From Comamonadaceae bacterium (GTDB lineage Bacteria; Pseudomonadota; Gammaproteobacteria; Burkholderiales; Burkholderiaceae_C), in assembly GCA_009996515.1 (NCBI GenBank), contig JAACZV010000018.1:1-64000 (forward strand): a stretch of 64,000 nucleotides of DNA, read 5' to 3'. How positions within the stretch are numbered: position 1 is the stretch's first letter; the number at the start of each line of letters is the position of its first letter. This document shows, piece after piece, positions 8,045-16,867 of the stretch. The position numbers and the translations under genes were made by a program. The notes beneath the pieces were generated by a model. That model ran no database searches, was not told the DNA's origin, and saw only the letters and a program-made list of their open reading frames with translations.

Positions 8045-9784
8045 TCAGCCGCCCAGCAGGCCGGCGTTGCCCTGCATGGCGACCAGCTTGGGCGTGTTGA
8101 TGCGGCGTGGCTTCACGCGCCCGCCCTGGGCGCCCAGCCAGCTTTCGACATGCTCCCACACGGGCTTCACGCCGGGTGCGTTCTTCGCGTCCTCGGCCAC
8201 CGGCGCCCAGCCGGCCACCTTGTAGCGCTTGTCGGCGTCCAGCGGCTTGCCGTTCAGGCGCATGTCGGCAATGCGGCTGCCCATGGCCTCGTTGGGCCGC
8301 ATGGTGTAGCTCAGGCCGCCCACGCGCACCATGTCGCCGCCCTGCTGGTAGTAGGGGTCGGGGTTGAAGAGGTTGTCGGCCACGTCCTCCAGAACCGTCT
8401 TGATGGTGGCGCCGGTCATTTCGGTCAGCGTGGCATAGGGATAGGTGATGGCCAGCTGGTCCATCAACAGCTCGCGCGTGATGGTGTCGCCCGGCAGCAG
8501 GCTGGTGCCCCAGCGGAAGCCCGGCGAGAACGCGATCTCGGCGCCCTGGGTGTCCATCAGCGCGTCGCAGATCAGCTGGTCCCAGCTGCCGTTGAAGTTG
8601 CCGCGGCGGTACAGCAGGCCGTCGGTGACGGCCAGCTTCTGGGCCAGCTTGGCTTCGTAGGGCGCGCGGATCTTGGTGATCAGCGCCTGCATCTCGGGGT
8701 CGGGCGTGAGCTGGTTGGCGAACACCGGCAGCAGGCGGTAGCGGAAGTCGGCCACGCGGCCGTCCTTGACGTCGAAGTCCATCACGCCGAGGAACTTGCC
8801 GTTGCTGCCGGCGTTGGTGACCAGCGTGGTGCCGCCGCCGTTCTTCACCGGCACGGCCACCGGCACGCCGTCATGGGTGTGGCCGCCGAAGATGGCATCG
8901 ATGCCGCGCACGCGCGAGGCCATCTTCAGGTCCACGTCCATGCCGTTGTGCGACAGCACGCAGACGACTTGGGCGCCGGCCGCGCGGGCCTCGTCCACCG
9001 TCTTCTGCATGTTGGCGTCCTGGATGCCGAACTCCCAGTCGGCCACCATGTAGCGCGGATTGGCGATGGGCGTGTAGGGGAAGGCCTGGCCGATGATGGC
9101 CACCTGCACGCCGTTGATGACCTTGAGCGTGTAGGGCTTGAAGACCGGGTCGCCGAAGTCGGCCGTCTTGACGTTCTGCGCGACGAAGTCGACCTTGCCG
9201 GCGAAGTCCTTCTCGAGGATCTCCTTGACGCGCTCCATGCCGTAGGTGAACTCCCAGTGGCCCGTCATCACGTCCACGCCCAGCAGCTTGCAGGCGTCCA
9301 CCATGTCCTGCGCGTTCGTCCACAGCGACGTGGCCGATCCCTGCCAGGTGTCGCCGCCGTCCAGCAGCAGCGCGCCGGGGCGGCTGGCCTTCAGGCGCTT
9401 GACCAGCGTGCTCAGGTGCGCGAAACCGCCCACGCGGCCGTAGCGTCGCGCGGCGGTCTCGAAGTCCAGGCAGGTCAGCGCATGCGCGACGGCCGTGCCG
9501 GGCCGCAGCCCCGCGGCCTTCAGCAGCTGCTCGCCCACCAGGTGCGGAACCTGGCCCCGCATGCCGCCCACGCCCAGGTTGACGCTGGGCTCGCGGAAGT
9601 AGATGGGGTTGAGCTGCGCATGGCAGTCGGTCATGTGCAGCAGCGACACATTGCCGAAGGGCGGCAGGTCGTAGAGCCGCTCCTCGGCCTTGGCCGTGGC
9701 CGCCTCGGCGTGGCGGGCCAGCGGCAGGCCGGCCACGGCCGCGCAGGACAGCAGCTGCAGGAAATCGCGCTTGGACAGGGACAT
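8045..9784 (-). CDS. soxB: SoxB thiosulfohydrolase
   Basis: This is a 579-residue periplasmic dimanganese enzyme that hydrolyses the sulfonate end of SoxY-bound S-thiosulfonate to release sulfate. Its N-terminus, MSLSKRDFLQLLSCAAVAG, is Tat-like with KR in place of RR. The 5'-nucleotidase-type metallophosphatase domain shows HMTDCHAQLNP, LLDGGDTWQGS, GHWEFTYG and GGHTHDGVPV. The C-terminal domain includes the substrate-side patterns GFRWGTSLLPGD and AITYPYATLTEMTG. Length fits the family. It lies eight bases beyond soxX in the order soxCDYZAXB. Confidence 0.97.
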   Translation of the reverse strand: MSLSKRDFLQLLSCAAVAGLPLARHAEAATAKAEERLYDLPPFGNVSLLHMTDCHAQLNPIYFREPSVNLGVGGMRGQVPHLVGEQLLKAAGLRPGTAVAHALTCLDFETAARRYGRVGGFAHLSTLVKRLKASRPGALLLDGGDTWQGSATSLWTNAQDMVDACKLLGVDVMTGHWEFTYGMERVKEILEKDFAGKVDFVAQNVKTADFGDPVFKPYTLKVINGVQVAIIGQAFPYTPIANPRYMVADWEFGIQDANMQKTVDEARAAGAQVVCVLSHNGMDVDLKMASRVRGIDAIFGGHTHDGVPVAVPVKNGGGTTLVTNAGSNGKFLGVMDFDVKDGRVADFRYRLLPVFANQLTPDPEMQALITKIRAPYEAKLAQKLAVTDGLLYRRGNFNGSWDQLICDALMDTQGAEIAFSPGFRWGTSLLPGDTITRELLMDQLAITYPYATLTEMTGATIKTVLEDVADNLFNPDPYYQQGGDMVRVGGLSYTMRPNEAMGSRIADMRLNGKPLDADKRYKVAGWAPVAEDAKNAPGVKPVWEHVESWLGAQGGRVKPRRINTPKLVAMQGNAGLLGG

Positions 9785-9791
9785 GGAAGCC

Positions 9792-10427
9792 TTACTGGTT
9801 CACGGGGGACTTGGGGTCCAGCAGCAGGGCCATCACGTCGCGGATCTGCTGTTCGGTCAGCAGATCGGCGTGGCCGAAGCGCGGCATCGTGGAACAGGCC
9901 GAGTAGGCCTTGCTGTTCCAGATCTTGCCCCAGGTGTATTTGACGATGGCCTCGGAGGCCGGGTCGGCCGGGTTGGCGACGCCGCGCAGCTTGCCGTAGT
10001 TCCAGAGGCTGGGGCCTATGGTGCCGAAGGAGATTTCCTTCTTGTCGATCTGGTGGCAGTTGTAGCACATGGCGCCGTTCTTGGCCGGTGCGATGCTGGC
10101 GTCCGTCCAGGTCATGCCGCGGCCGTTCTGCGCGAGCTTCTCGCCTTCCTTCCAGTCGCCGAGGTACTGGCCGTCAGCGGGCCACTTGATGCTGGCGAGC
10201 TGGGCCGCCTCGATCTTCTTCGTGACGGCCTCCGACGGCGGCTTGGCCTGCGAGCAGGCCTTCTGCGCGTCGTCCTGCGCGATGCGGTCCATCTTGGCGA
10301 TGCCCTGCTCGCGGAACGAGGCCTGCATCATGGCGGCGGTCTGCTGGTCCAGCTGCTTGGCCGACTGGGCCTGCGCGGCGCCGGTGGCCAGCAGGGCGAG
10401 GGCGGCAGCGATGTATGTGGTCTTCAT
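9792..10427 (-). CDS. soxX: SoxX c-type cytochrome
   Basis: This is a 211-residue exported cytochrome that pairs with SoxA to join thiosulfate oxidatively to the SoxY cysteine and pass electrons on. The signal peptide covers residues 1-20. One haem motif, CYNCH, lies at 121-125, and a distal Met lies in STMPRFG. The N-terminal extension of about 90 residues before the haem domain (containing KACSQAKPP) makes it longer than the shortest SoxX proteins. The ribosome site overlaps the soxA stop (TGAGGAGA), so the two genes are coupled. Confidence 0.95.
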   Translation of the reverse strand: MKTTYIAAALALLATGAAQAQSAKQLDQQTAAMMQASFREQGIAKMDRIAQDDAQKACSQAKPPSEAVTKKIEAAQLASIKWPADGQYLGDWKEGEKLAQNGRGMTWTDASIAPAKNGAMCYNCHQIDKKEISFGTIGPSLWNYGKLRGVANPADPASEAIVKYTWGKIWNSKAYSACSTMPRFGHADLLTEQQIRDVMALLLDPKSPVNQ

Positions 10428-10438
10428 GGCCTGTCTCC

Positions 10439-11254
10439 TCAGCGCTTCAAAGCGGGTGCGATGGACTCGGCGCCCTTGGCGTTGACGCCCATGTAGACGC
10501 CCAGCGCCACGGTCACGTCGGACGCGAAGCCGGGGTAGGGGAAGCGTTGCTGGCGGAAGCAGTCGTTGAGCCGCCGCTGCATGCCCCACAGCTCGCCGCT
10601 GGAGACGCGGTAGGCCGGCCAGGCCGCGAAGCCTATGCCGTCGCCCGGGTTCTTGGTCAGGTTGGGCAGGTCCTGCAGGCGGATGCGCTTGCCGTCCTCG
10701 CCATGGCAGCTGGCGCAGGCGAAGTCCATCGGGCCGCCACGGTAGAAGAAGGCGCGCTTGCCCAGTTCGTAGAAGCGCTTCTCTTCCGGGTGCTTCTGCG
10801 GCAGCGCCATCTTCATGCCGCGCGACATGGACGACACCCAGGCCGCCAGCGCCGTCACGGAAGCCTGCTCGCCCTTGTCGAAAGGCGTCTTGGCGATCTC
10901 GGCGGCATCGAAGCCCTGCAGCGTCTGCATGCAGCTCAGCAGGCGCGACTCCAGGTCCTGCACCTTCTTGGTGTCGGGGAAGTAGCGCGGCAGCTGCACC
11001 CAGGCGCCCTTGACGACGCCCGGGCCCAGGCCCAGGTCGCATTTCTCCAGGCTGACGTTCTTCGGGCCGCGGGCCGTCTTCCACAGCTCCTCGCCCTTGG
11101 CCTCGAAGAGCTCGGCCGGATTGCCGTCCTCCAGCATCTTGCGGTATTCGGCGATGCCATCCGACGTCGACTTGGGCTCCTGGGCCAGCAGCGGCAGGGC
11201 GGCGACGGTGGCAGCGAGGGCCGCTGCAAAGGCGGCGATGGTTCTTGTACGCAT
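10439..11254 (-). CDS. soxA: SoxA cytochrome subunit, mono-haem type
   Basis: This is the 271-residue catalytic subunit of SoxAX. After a signal peptide (about residues 1-24) the usual first haem site is absent. Two cysteines, C72 (EKCDLG) and C108 (LLSCMQ), lie where a disulfide replaces haem in mono-haem SoxA proteins. The active haem motif CASCH is at 180-184. The haem-ligand/active-site cysteine is C232 in NDCFRQQR. The start has a GGAGGAG ribosome site. The gene lies between soxZ and soxX. Confidence 0.96.
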   Translation of the reverse strand: MRTRTIAAFAAALAATVAALPLLAQEPKSTSDGIAEYRKMLEDGNPAELFEAKGEELWKTARGPKNVSLEKCDLGLGPGVVKGAWVQLPRYFPDTKKVQDLESRLLSCMQTLQGFDAAEIAKTPFDKGEQASVTALAAWVSSMSRGMKMALPQKHPEEKRFYELGKRAFFYRGGPMDFACASCHGEDGKRIRLQDLPNLTKNPGDGIGFAAWPAYRVSSGELWGMQRRLNDCFRQQRFPYPGFASDVTVALGVYMGVNAKGAESIAPALKR

Positions 11255-11273
11255 GTCTCCTCCGGTGGAGTGG

Positions 11274-11585
11274 TCAGGACACGGTGGCTTCGTCGGTGCG
11301 GGTCTCGCCCTTGTTGTCGCGCCAGGTGATGGCGATCTTGTCGCCGGCCTTGGCACCCTTCACGACGAACTGCAGGAAGGGGTTCTTGGACACGGACGGG
11401 CCCCACTCGGCGGTGAAGACCGGCTTGCCGTTGAGCTGGGCCGTCACTTCCTGGATGAACCAGGCGGGAATGGTCTTGCCGGAGGCGTCCTTGCGGAGGC
11501 CGGTCTCCATCTCGTGGCTCATCAGCACGCGGACGGTGGTCTTGTCGCCGGCCGCCTGGGCCCGGATGCGCATCGGATCTGGCAT
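11274..11585 (-). CDS. soxZ: SoxZ sulfur-carrier partner
   Basis: This is a 103-residue protein of all-beta SoxZ type that forms the SoxYZ carrier with SoxY. Typical patterns are VRVLMSHEMETGLRKD, IPAWFIQEVTAQLNG, SKNPFLQFVVKG and ITWRDNKGE. It has no signal peptide. SoxZ is exported together with SoxY by the Tat route. A hairpin repeat of about 140 bases separates it from soxY, whereas most genes in this operon are nearly touching. Confidence 0.97.
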   Translation of the reverse strand: MPDPMRIRAQAAGDKTTVRVLMSHEMETGLRKDASGKTIPAWFIQEVTAQLNGKPVFTAEWGPSVSKNPFLQFVVKGAKAGDKIAITWRDNKGETRTDEATVS

Positions 11586-11634
11586 GGTGTTCTCCTGTTC
11601 AATTGCACTTCAGTTGTCGCACGGTACGAATTCC

Positions 11635-11773
11635 GGGCCGTGCGCCGGGCCGCTCCCAAGCCGGCCCGCGCTGGCGATGTGCTTGCCGGTCGATCCGGCA
11701 AGCATCGCCGTCCCCTCGGGGGACCGCCCGGGCTCGCGGCGCGTTCAGCGCGGCGCGACCGGGCGAGGGGCTT
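11635..11773. repeat. Dispersed intergenic hairpin repeat, copy B
   Basis: This second copy of the element at 6943-7061 lies between soxY and soxZ in the same orientation. The main stem is TGCTTGCCGG / CCGGCAAGCA with the same TCGAT loop. A second stem, GTCCCC / GGGGAC, follows. An extra palindromic tail of about 20 bases (GCGGCGCG near TTCAGCGC) is absent from copy A. Base changes relative to copy A in the main stem occur on both strands and keep the pairing. Confidence 0.8.
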
Positions 11774-11776
11774 CAG

Positions 11777-12235
11777 TCAGCCGCCGCAGCCGCCCAGGGT
11801 GACCTTGACTTCCTTCTGGGCGTACAGCACGCGGCCGTCGGCCATCAGCGCCACGGCCAGCACGTTGGACGACTGGCCCATCTTCACGCGGGTCGTGAAG
11901 CTGGGCTCGACGAATTCGTTCACGTCGAAGATGGCCGACAGCACGCTGGGGTTCTTCTCGACCAGCAGCAGCAGGCGCTTGACGCCGGGCAGCGTCGTGG
12001 ACGCGCCCACCGGCACGACGGCGCCGTTCTCGGCGATGTCGGGGGCGGTGACGGTGACGTCCTTGCTCTCCGCCGGCGTGCCGGCGCCCAGCGCCTTCAT
12101 CAGCTCGGCCATGGTCTTGGCCTCGAAGGCGGCGGTGGGGTAGGCGGCCAGCGCGGCGCGCGGCAGCAGGCCCAGGCCGCCCAGCATCAGCGCCACCTGG
12201 GCGGAGCGGGCAAGCGCGGTACGGCGGTTCAGCAT
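11777..12235 (-). CDS. soxY: SoxY sulfur-carrier protein
   Basis: This is a 152-residue protein that carries the sulfur substrate covalently on the cysteine of its C-terminal GGCGG tail, which is present at the end of this protein. The N-terminus MLNRRTALARSAQVAL is a Tat signal. I chose the ATG at 12235 because it has an AAGGAG site at proper distance. A longer reading to 12286 would bury the Tat motif. It is the second sulfur-carrier gene of the operon, with soxZ downstream after a repeat element. Confidence 0.96.
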   Translation of the reverse strand: MLNRRTALARSAQVALMLGGLGLLPRAALAAYPTAAFEAKTMAELMKALGAGTPAESKDVTVTAPDIAENGAVVPVGASTTLPGVKRLLLLVEKNPSVLSAIFDVNEFVEPSFTTRVKMGQSSNVLAVALMADGRVLYAQKEVKVTLGGCGG

Positions 12236-12314
12236 GGAAGTCTCCTTGGCGTGGTCCATGGGATTGGTTTGAGGGAGGGTGTGCATGGGGCGGTCCCGGC
12301 GGCGATGCCGGGGA

Positions 12315-13415
12315 TCAGCGGTTGGGGGCGCCGCTGGCCAGCCAGCCGGCGATGCTCTTGAGTTCGGCGTCGGACAGGGCCTGGGCCGGCATGGGGATGG
12401 GACCCCAGACGCCCTGGCCGCCGCTCTTGATGCGCGCCGCCAGATAAGCCTCGGCGTCGCCGCGCGAAGCGTACTTGGTGGCCACCTGCTTGAAGCCCGG
12501 GCCCACCAGCTTCTGGTCCATGCCGTGGCAGGCCGTGCAGGAATGCTTCTTCAGCAGCGCCAGGGCAGCGGCCGCGCCGGAGGGCGCAGCGGCCGGAGCG
12601 GGCGTGGGCGTGGCGGCGACATTGACGGGGCCTTCACGGCGTGCGCCGGCGGGCCGTGTTGTGTCGACGCCGCGCTGCGGGCCCACGAGGCGCTGCTGCT
12701 CGGCCAGGTTGCCGTTGTTGTTGCGGGCGAAGTCGGGCAGCAGCGAGGCGACCTTGGGCTCGGTGTCGCAGTCCTGCATGCAGGCCGTGGCCTTCACGTC
12801 GGGCGGCGTGGCCTTGCCCAGGCTCTTGCCCGGCCACAGCGCGTGCGCCGTCGTCATGCCGTTGCGGTTGGGCATGCGTTTCTGCACGTCGGCGATGTTG
12901 GCGTCGCTGAGCTTGAAGTCGTCCGGCACGATGCCGCCCAGGCTCAGCAGATAGGCCGTCACCGCGTAGACCTCGTCGGTCTTCAGAGACTTGGGCGCGT
13001 TCCAGGGCATGGCGCGGTTGATGTAGTCCCACAGCGTCGAGACGGTGGCGACCTTCATCAGCGTCGTGCGGCCGGGGAAGGTGGTGTCGTTCAGGCGCGC
13101 GACGCGGCCGGTCTTGATGTCGTCGGCCGTGGTGCCGCCCACCAGCGGCGAGAACACCTCGTTGCTCTCGCCGAACACGCCGTGGCAGGAGGCGCACTTG
13201 CTCTCCCAGATGTCCTGGCCCTGGCCCACGGTGCCGGCGCCCTTGGGCAGGCCCTTGAAGTCGGGGCGCACGTCGATGTCCCAGGCCTTGAGCTCGGCGG
13301 GCGTGGCCGTGCGGCCGATGCCGGGGTAGGCGGTCTGCGCCGAGGCCGTGCCGACGGCGGCCAGCGCCAGCAGCGCGGCGGCCAGAAGCCTTGATGTCTT
13401 AGGAGAGCTGGACAT
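12315..13415 (-). CDS. soxD: SoxD di-haem cytochrome subunit
   Basis: This is a 366-residue exported cytochrome that takes electrons from SoxC in the sulfane dehydrogenase Sox(CD)2. The signal peptide ends near SAQ-TAYPG. The first haem site, CASCH, is at 74-78. A Pro/Ala-rich linker (around residues 260-280) leads to a second cytochrome domain with CTACH at 293-297. The soxC 3' end overlaps this gene by 17 bases, and a GGGAGG ribosome site lies inside soxC. Confidence 0.96.
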   Translation of the reverse strand: MSSSPKTSRLLAAALLALAAVGTASAQTAYPGIGRTATPAELKAWDIDVRPDFKGLPKGAGTVGQGQDIWESKCASCHGVFGESNEVFSPLVGGTTADDIKTGRVARLNDTTFPGRTTLMKVATVSTLWDYINRAMPWNAPKSLKTDEVYAVTAYLLSLGGIVPDDFKLSDANIADVQKRMPNRNGMTTAHALWPGKSLGKATPPDVKATACMQDCDTEPKVASLLPDFARNNNGNLAEQQRLVGPQRGVDTTRPAGARREGPVNVAATPTPAPAAAPSGAAAALALLKKHSCTACHGMDQKLVGPGFKQVATKYASRGDAEAYLAARIKSGGQGVWGPIPMPAQALSDAELKSIAGWLASGAPNR

Positions 13416-14763
13416 TGCGCACCTCCCCGCTCTCCTCGACCAGCCAGGACTGGATCGCGTTGTTGTGATAGATCGAGCGCGTGCCGCGCACGGCGCGCAG
13501 CTGGCGCGTCGTGGGCTGCACATAGCCGGTCTCGTCCATCGCGCGGCTCTGCACGATGGCGGGCTTGCCGTCCCACTGCCAGTCCAGCGTGAAGCGGGTC
13601 AGGCATTTGCTCATGACGGGGTCCTGCAGCCGGGCCGTGCGCCAGTTGCGGCCGCCGTCGGTCGTCACGTCCACGCGCTTGACCTTGCCGCGGCCGGACC
13701 AGGCCAGGCCGCTGATCTGGTAGTAGCCCTTGTCCAGCAGCACCTGGCCGCCGGACGGCGTCGTGACGACGCTCTTGCACTCCTGCGTGCTGCTGTACTG
13801 GCGATGCAGGCCGCCGGGCATCAGGTCGATGTAGTGCACGGCCTCGTCCTTGGTGGCGTAGGGCTGGTCGCCCACTTCGAGGCGGCGCAGGTACTTGACC
13901 CAGCTGACGCCCTGCACGCCGGGCACGACCAGCCGCAGCGGGTAGCCCTGCTCGGGGCGCAGCATCTCGCCGTTCTGGCCGTAGGCGACCAGCACCTCGC
14001 CGCTCTCCACCAGCTCCATGGGCACGGTGCGCGTCATGCTGGAGCCGTCGGCGCCTTCGGCCAGCACGTAGCGGGCGCGCTTGTAGTCCACGCCGGCGAG
14101 GTCGAACAGCACGCGCAGCGGCACGCCGGTGAACTCGCTGCAGCTCAGCATGCCGTGGGTGTACTGGCAGGTGGGCACGGCCACATTGCCCCATTCCATG
14201 CCGGTGTTGGCGCCGCATTCGATGAAATGGAAGCGGCTCACGCTGGGCAGCCGCATCAGCTCGTCCATCGTGAACACCAGCGGCTTCTTCAGCAGCGAGG
14301 CGTCGCTGCCGTTGACCATCAGGCGGTGCTTGGACGGATCAATGTCCCACCAGCCCTGGTGGTGGCGCTCGAAGTGCAGGCCGCTGGGCGTGACGATGCC
14401 GAACAGCGACTGCAGCGGCGCGAACGACACCGAGGCCTGCGTCGTCTGCGTCAGGCCCGGGCTGGGCCGGCGCTGCACGTTGGCCTCGTACTTGGATGGC
14501 TTGCCATAGCCCTCGGCGGCCACCGGCTGGCCCAGGCCCGTGCTGTGCTCGGGCAGGGTCAGGATGTTGGCGTCGCCGTCGGAGGCGGCCTGCGCTGCGG
14601 CCGCGGCGGCACCGCCGCCGGCGAGCGCGGCAGCGAAGGCCTGGCGCACGAAGTCACGGCGGCCCTGCTTGGCCTCGTCGAACACGGCCCGCACGCCGTC
14701 GGGCGACAGGAAATTCTCGGGCGCCTTCAGCAGGCGTCCGGAGGGAGAGGATGCGTGGCTCAA
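13399..14763 (-). CDS. soxC: SoxC sulfane dehydrogenase molybdoprotein
   Basis: This is a 454-residue sulfite-oxidase-family enzyme that removes six electrons from SoxY-bound sulfane sulfur. It carries a Tat signal (GRRDFVRQAFAAALAGG) about 30 residues in. The molybdenum Cys is in FIECGANTG. The dimerisation domain follows with GYYQISGLAWSG and the C-terminal RAVRGTRSIYHNNAIQSW. No ATG fits the start. I chose TTG at 14763, which has AGGGGGG seven bases upstream and gives a usual N-terminus. An earlier TTG at 14901 lies in the promoter region. It is the first gene of soxCDYZAXB. Confidence 0.93.
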   Translation of the reverse strand: MSHASSPSGRLLKAPENFLSPDGVRAVFDEAKQGRRDFVRQAFAAALAGGGAAAAAAQAASDGDANILTLPEHSTGLGQPVAAEGYGKPSKYEANVQRRPSPGLTQTTQASVSFAPLQSLFGIVTPSGLHFERHHQGWWDIDPSKHRLMVNGSDASLLKKPLVFTMDELMRLPSVSRFHFIECGANTGMEWGNVAVPTCQYTHGMLSCSEFTGVPLRVLFDLAGVDYKRARYVLAEGADGSSMTRTVPMELVESGEVLVAYGQNGEMLRPEQGYPLRLVVPGVQGVSWVKYLRRLEVGDQPYATKDEAVHYIDLMPGGLHRQYSSTQECKSVVTTPSGGQVLLDKGYYQISGLAWSGRGKVKRVDVTTDGGRNWRTARLQDPVMSKCLTRFTLDWQWDGKPAIVQSRAMDETGYVQPTTRQLRAVRGTRSIYHNNAIQSWLVEESGEVRNVQLS

Positions 14764-14903
14764 GAGCGCACCCCCCTGGTGGTCGGGCAGGGCGAGCCGG
14801 CCTGGCCCCCATGGCCCGGCGCAAGCTGCGCAGCAGACTCGGTGTACGGCATAGGAAGTCTTGTCTCCTGCGGGCCGGTGGCGAGCCGGTCCTGGGTTCA
14901 ACC

Positions 14904-14920
14904 CGCCGGTTCCGTGCCAA
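14904..14920 (-). promoter_or_regulatory. Possible sigma54 promoter for sox operon
   Basis: On the minus strand the sequence TTGGCACGGAACCGGCG places the invariant GG and GC at sigma54 spacing (-24/-12). The -24 half is a full match. The -12 half is CGGC rather than TTGC, so the match is only partial. It lies about 140 bases upstream of the chosen soxC start and just downstream of a FisR-like activator gene. Confidence 0.4.
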
Positions 14921-14969
14921 GAGGGCTGGAGCCGGCGGTGATGCCGCGGGATTGCAACATCAGCGAATC

Positions 14970-14975
14970 ATTATA
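14970..14975 (-). promoter_or_regulatory. Candidate -10 box (TATAAT) of soxC promoter
   Basis: A perfect TATAAT is read on the minus strand inside an AT-rich island (14960-15000) that stands out from its GC-rich surroundings. No good -35 box lies 16-18 bases upstream, which would fit an activated promoter. The island also has near-symmetrical AT blocks that an ArsR-type repressor could use. The exact protein is unknown. Confidence 0.45.
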
Positions 14976-15030
14976 TTAAATATGACGAATGTATTGAGCG
15001 CTTGGTGGCAACCCTAGGGCGGCGCCCGGC

Positions 15031-16362
<1,332 letters not shown>

Positions 16363-16408
16363 GTGGCGATCCGGTGGCGGGCATGGAGGCGGCCATTGTG
16401 CGCCGCGA

Positions 16409-16477
16409 CTGCCAGCGGCTGCCATGAACTGCCAGAACGCTGCCAGATCGCTGCCAGGCCGGGCCTGCTGGCAGGCC
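16409..16477. promoter_or_regulatory. Array of helically phased CTGCCAG boxes, candidate activator site
   Basis: Five CTGCCA(G/T) boxes start at 16409, 16419, 16429, 16440 and 16451, a spacing of 10, 10, 11 and 11 bases (one DNA turn each). An inverted CTGGCAG follows at 16467-16473, within the perfect dyad GGCCTGC-TG-GCAGGCC (16462-16477). The array lies about 90-155 bases upstream of the sigma54 promoter at 16565 and 47-115 bases upstream of the fisR start. This is the usual place for an enhancer-binding-protein site. Confidence 0.6.
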
Positions 16478-16564
16478 CCGGGCGGCGGGGCGGCGCCCGC
16501 TCCGCGTGCGTGTTTCCTTCTGCTTCAAGGGCTTGCGATCGTTGACTCGCTGCGGCCCGGAGCC

Positions 16565-16580
16565 TGGCACGGCTCTTGAG
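16565..16580 (+). promoter_or_regulatory. Sigma54 promoter of the PDO-SQR operon
   Basis: TGGCACGGCTCTTGAG matches the sigma54 consensus TGGCACG-N4-TTGCW at all positions except the last C of the -12 box (TTGA for TTGC). It points toward the DUF2892 start at 16651, and transcription would begin near 16590. The divergent gene encodes a sigma54 activator. Confidence 0.68.
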
Positions 16581-16650
16581 TTGGGCTGGGTGCCGCGAGG
16601 CCTTGGCTGCCATGGCGTGGCGAGGGCGCGGCTTCAAACAGGAGACATGC

Positions 16651-16836
16651 ATGAAGCTCAATGAAGGAACCCTGGACCGCGGCCTGCGGGTGGCCGCCGG
16701 CCTGGTGCTGATCGCGCTCGCCGCCAGCGGCGCCGTGGGGCCCTGGGGCTGGGTGGGCGTGGTGCCGCTGCTGACCGGTGTCGTGGGCTGGTGCCCGCTC
16801 TACACGCTGCTGGGCCTGAACACCTGCCGCCGCTGA
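16651..16836 (+). CDS. Small DUF2892 (YgaP-type) membrane protein
   Basis: This is a 61-residue protein with two hydrophobic spans (about 14-30 and 34-52). The DUF2892 pattern is present: NEGTLDRGLRVAAGL at the start and GWCPLYTLLGLNTCRR at the end. In YgaP this module is fused to a rhodanese domain and is tied to sulfur transfer. The start has an AGGAG site. It is the first gene after the sigma54 promoter, 31 bases before the persulfide dioxygenase gene, so the two are co-transcribed. Its cysteines (in GWCP and NTC) may face the membrane surface. Confidence 0.83.
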   Translation: MKLNEGTLDRGLRVAAGLVLIALAASGAVGPWGWVGVVPLLTGVVGWCPLYTLLGLNTCRR

Positions 16837-16867
16837 GCCGGCCGCCGCTTTTTCTCTGGAGACTCCC

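Noticed and set aside
16409-16473. Short tandem repeats as a CRISPR array
   Set aside because: The units are only 10-11 bases apart with no spacers of CRISPR length and no cas genes. They fit a regulatory array.
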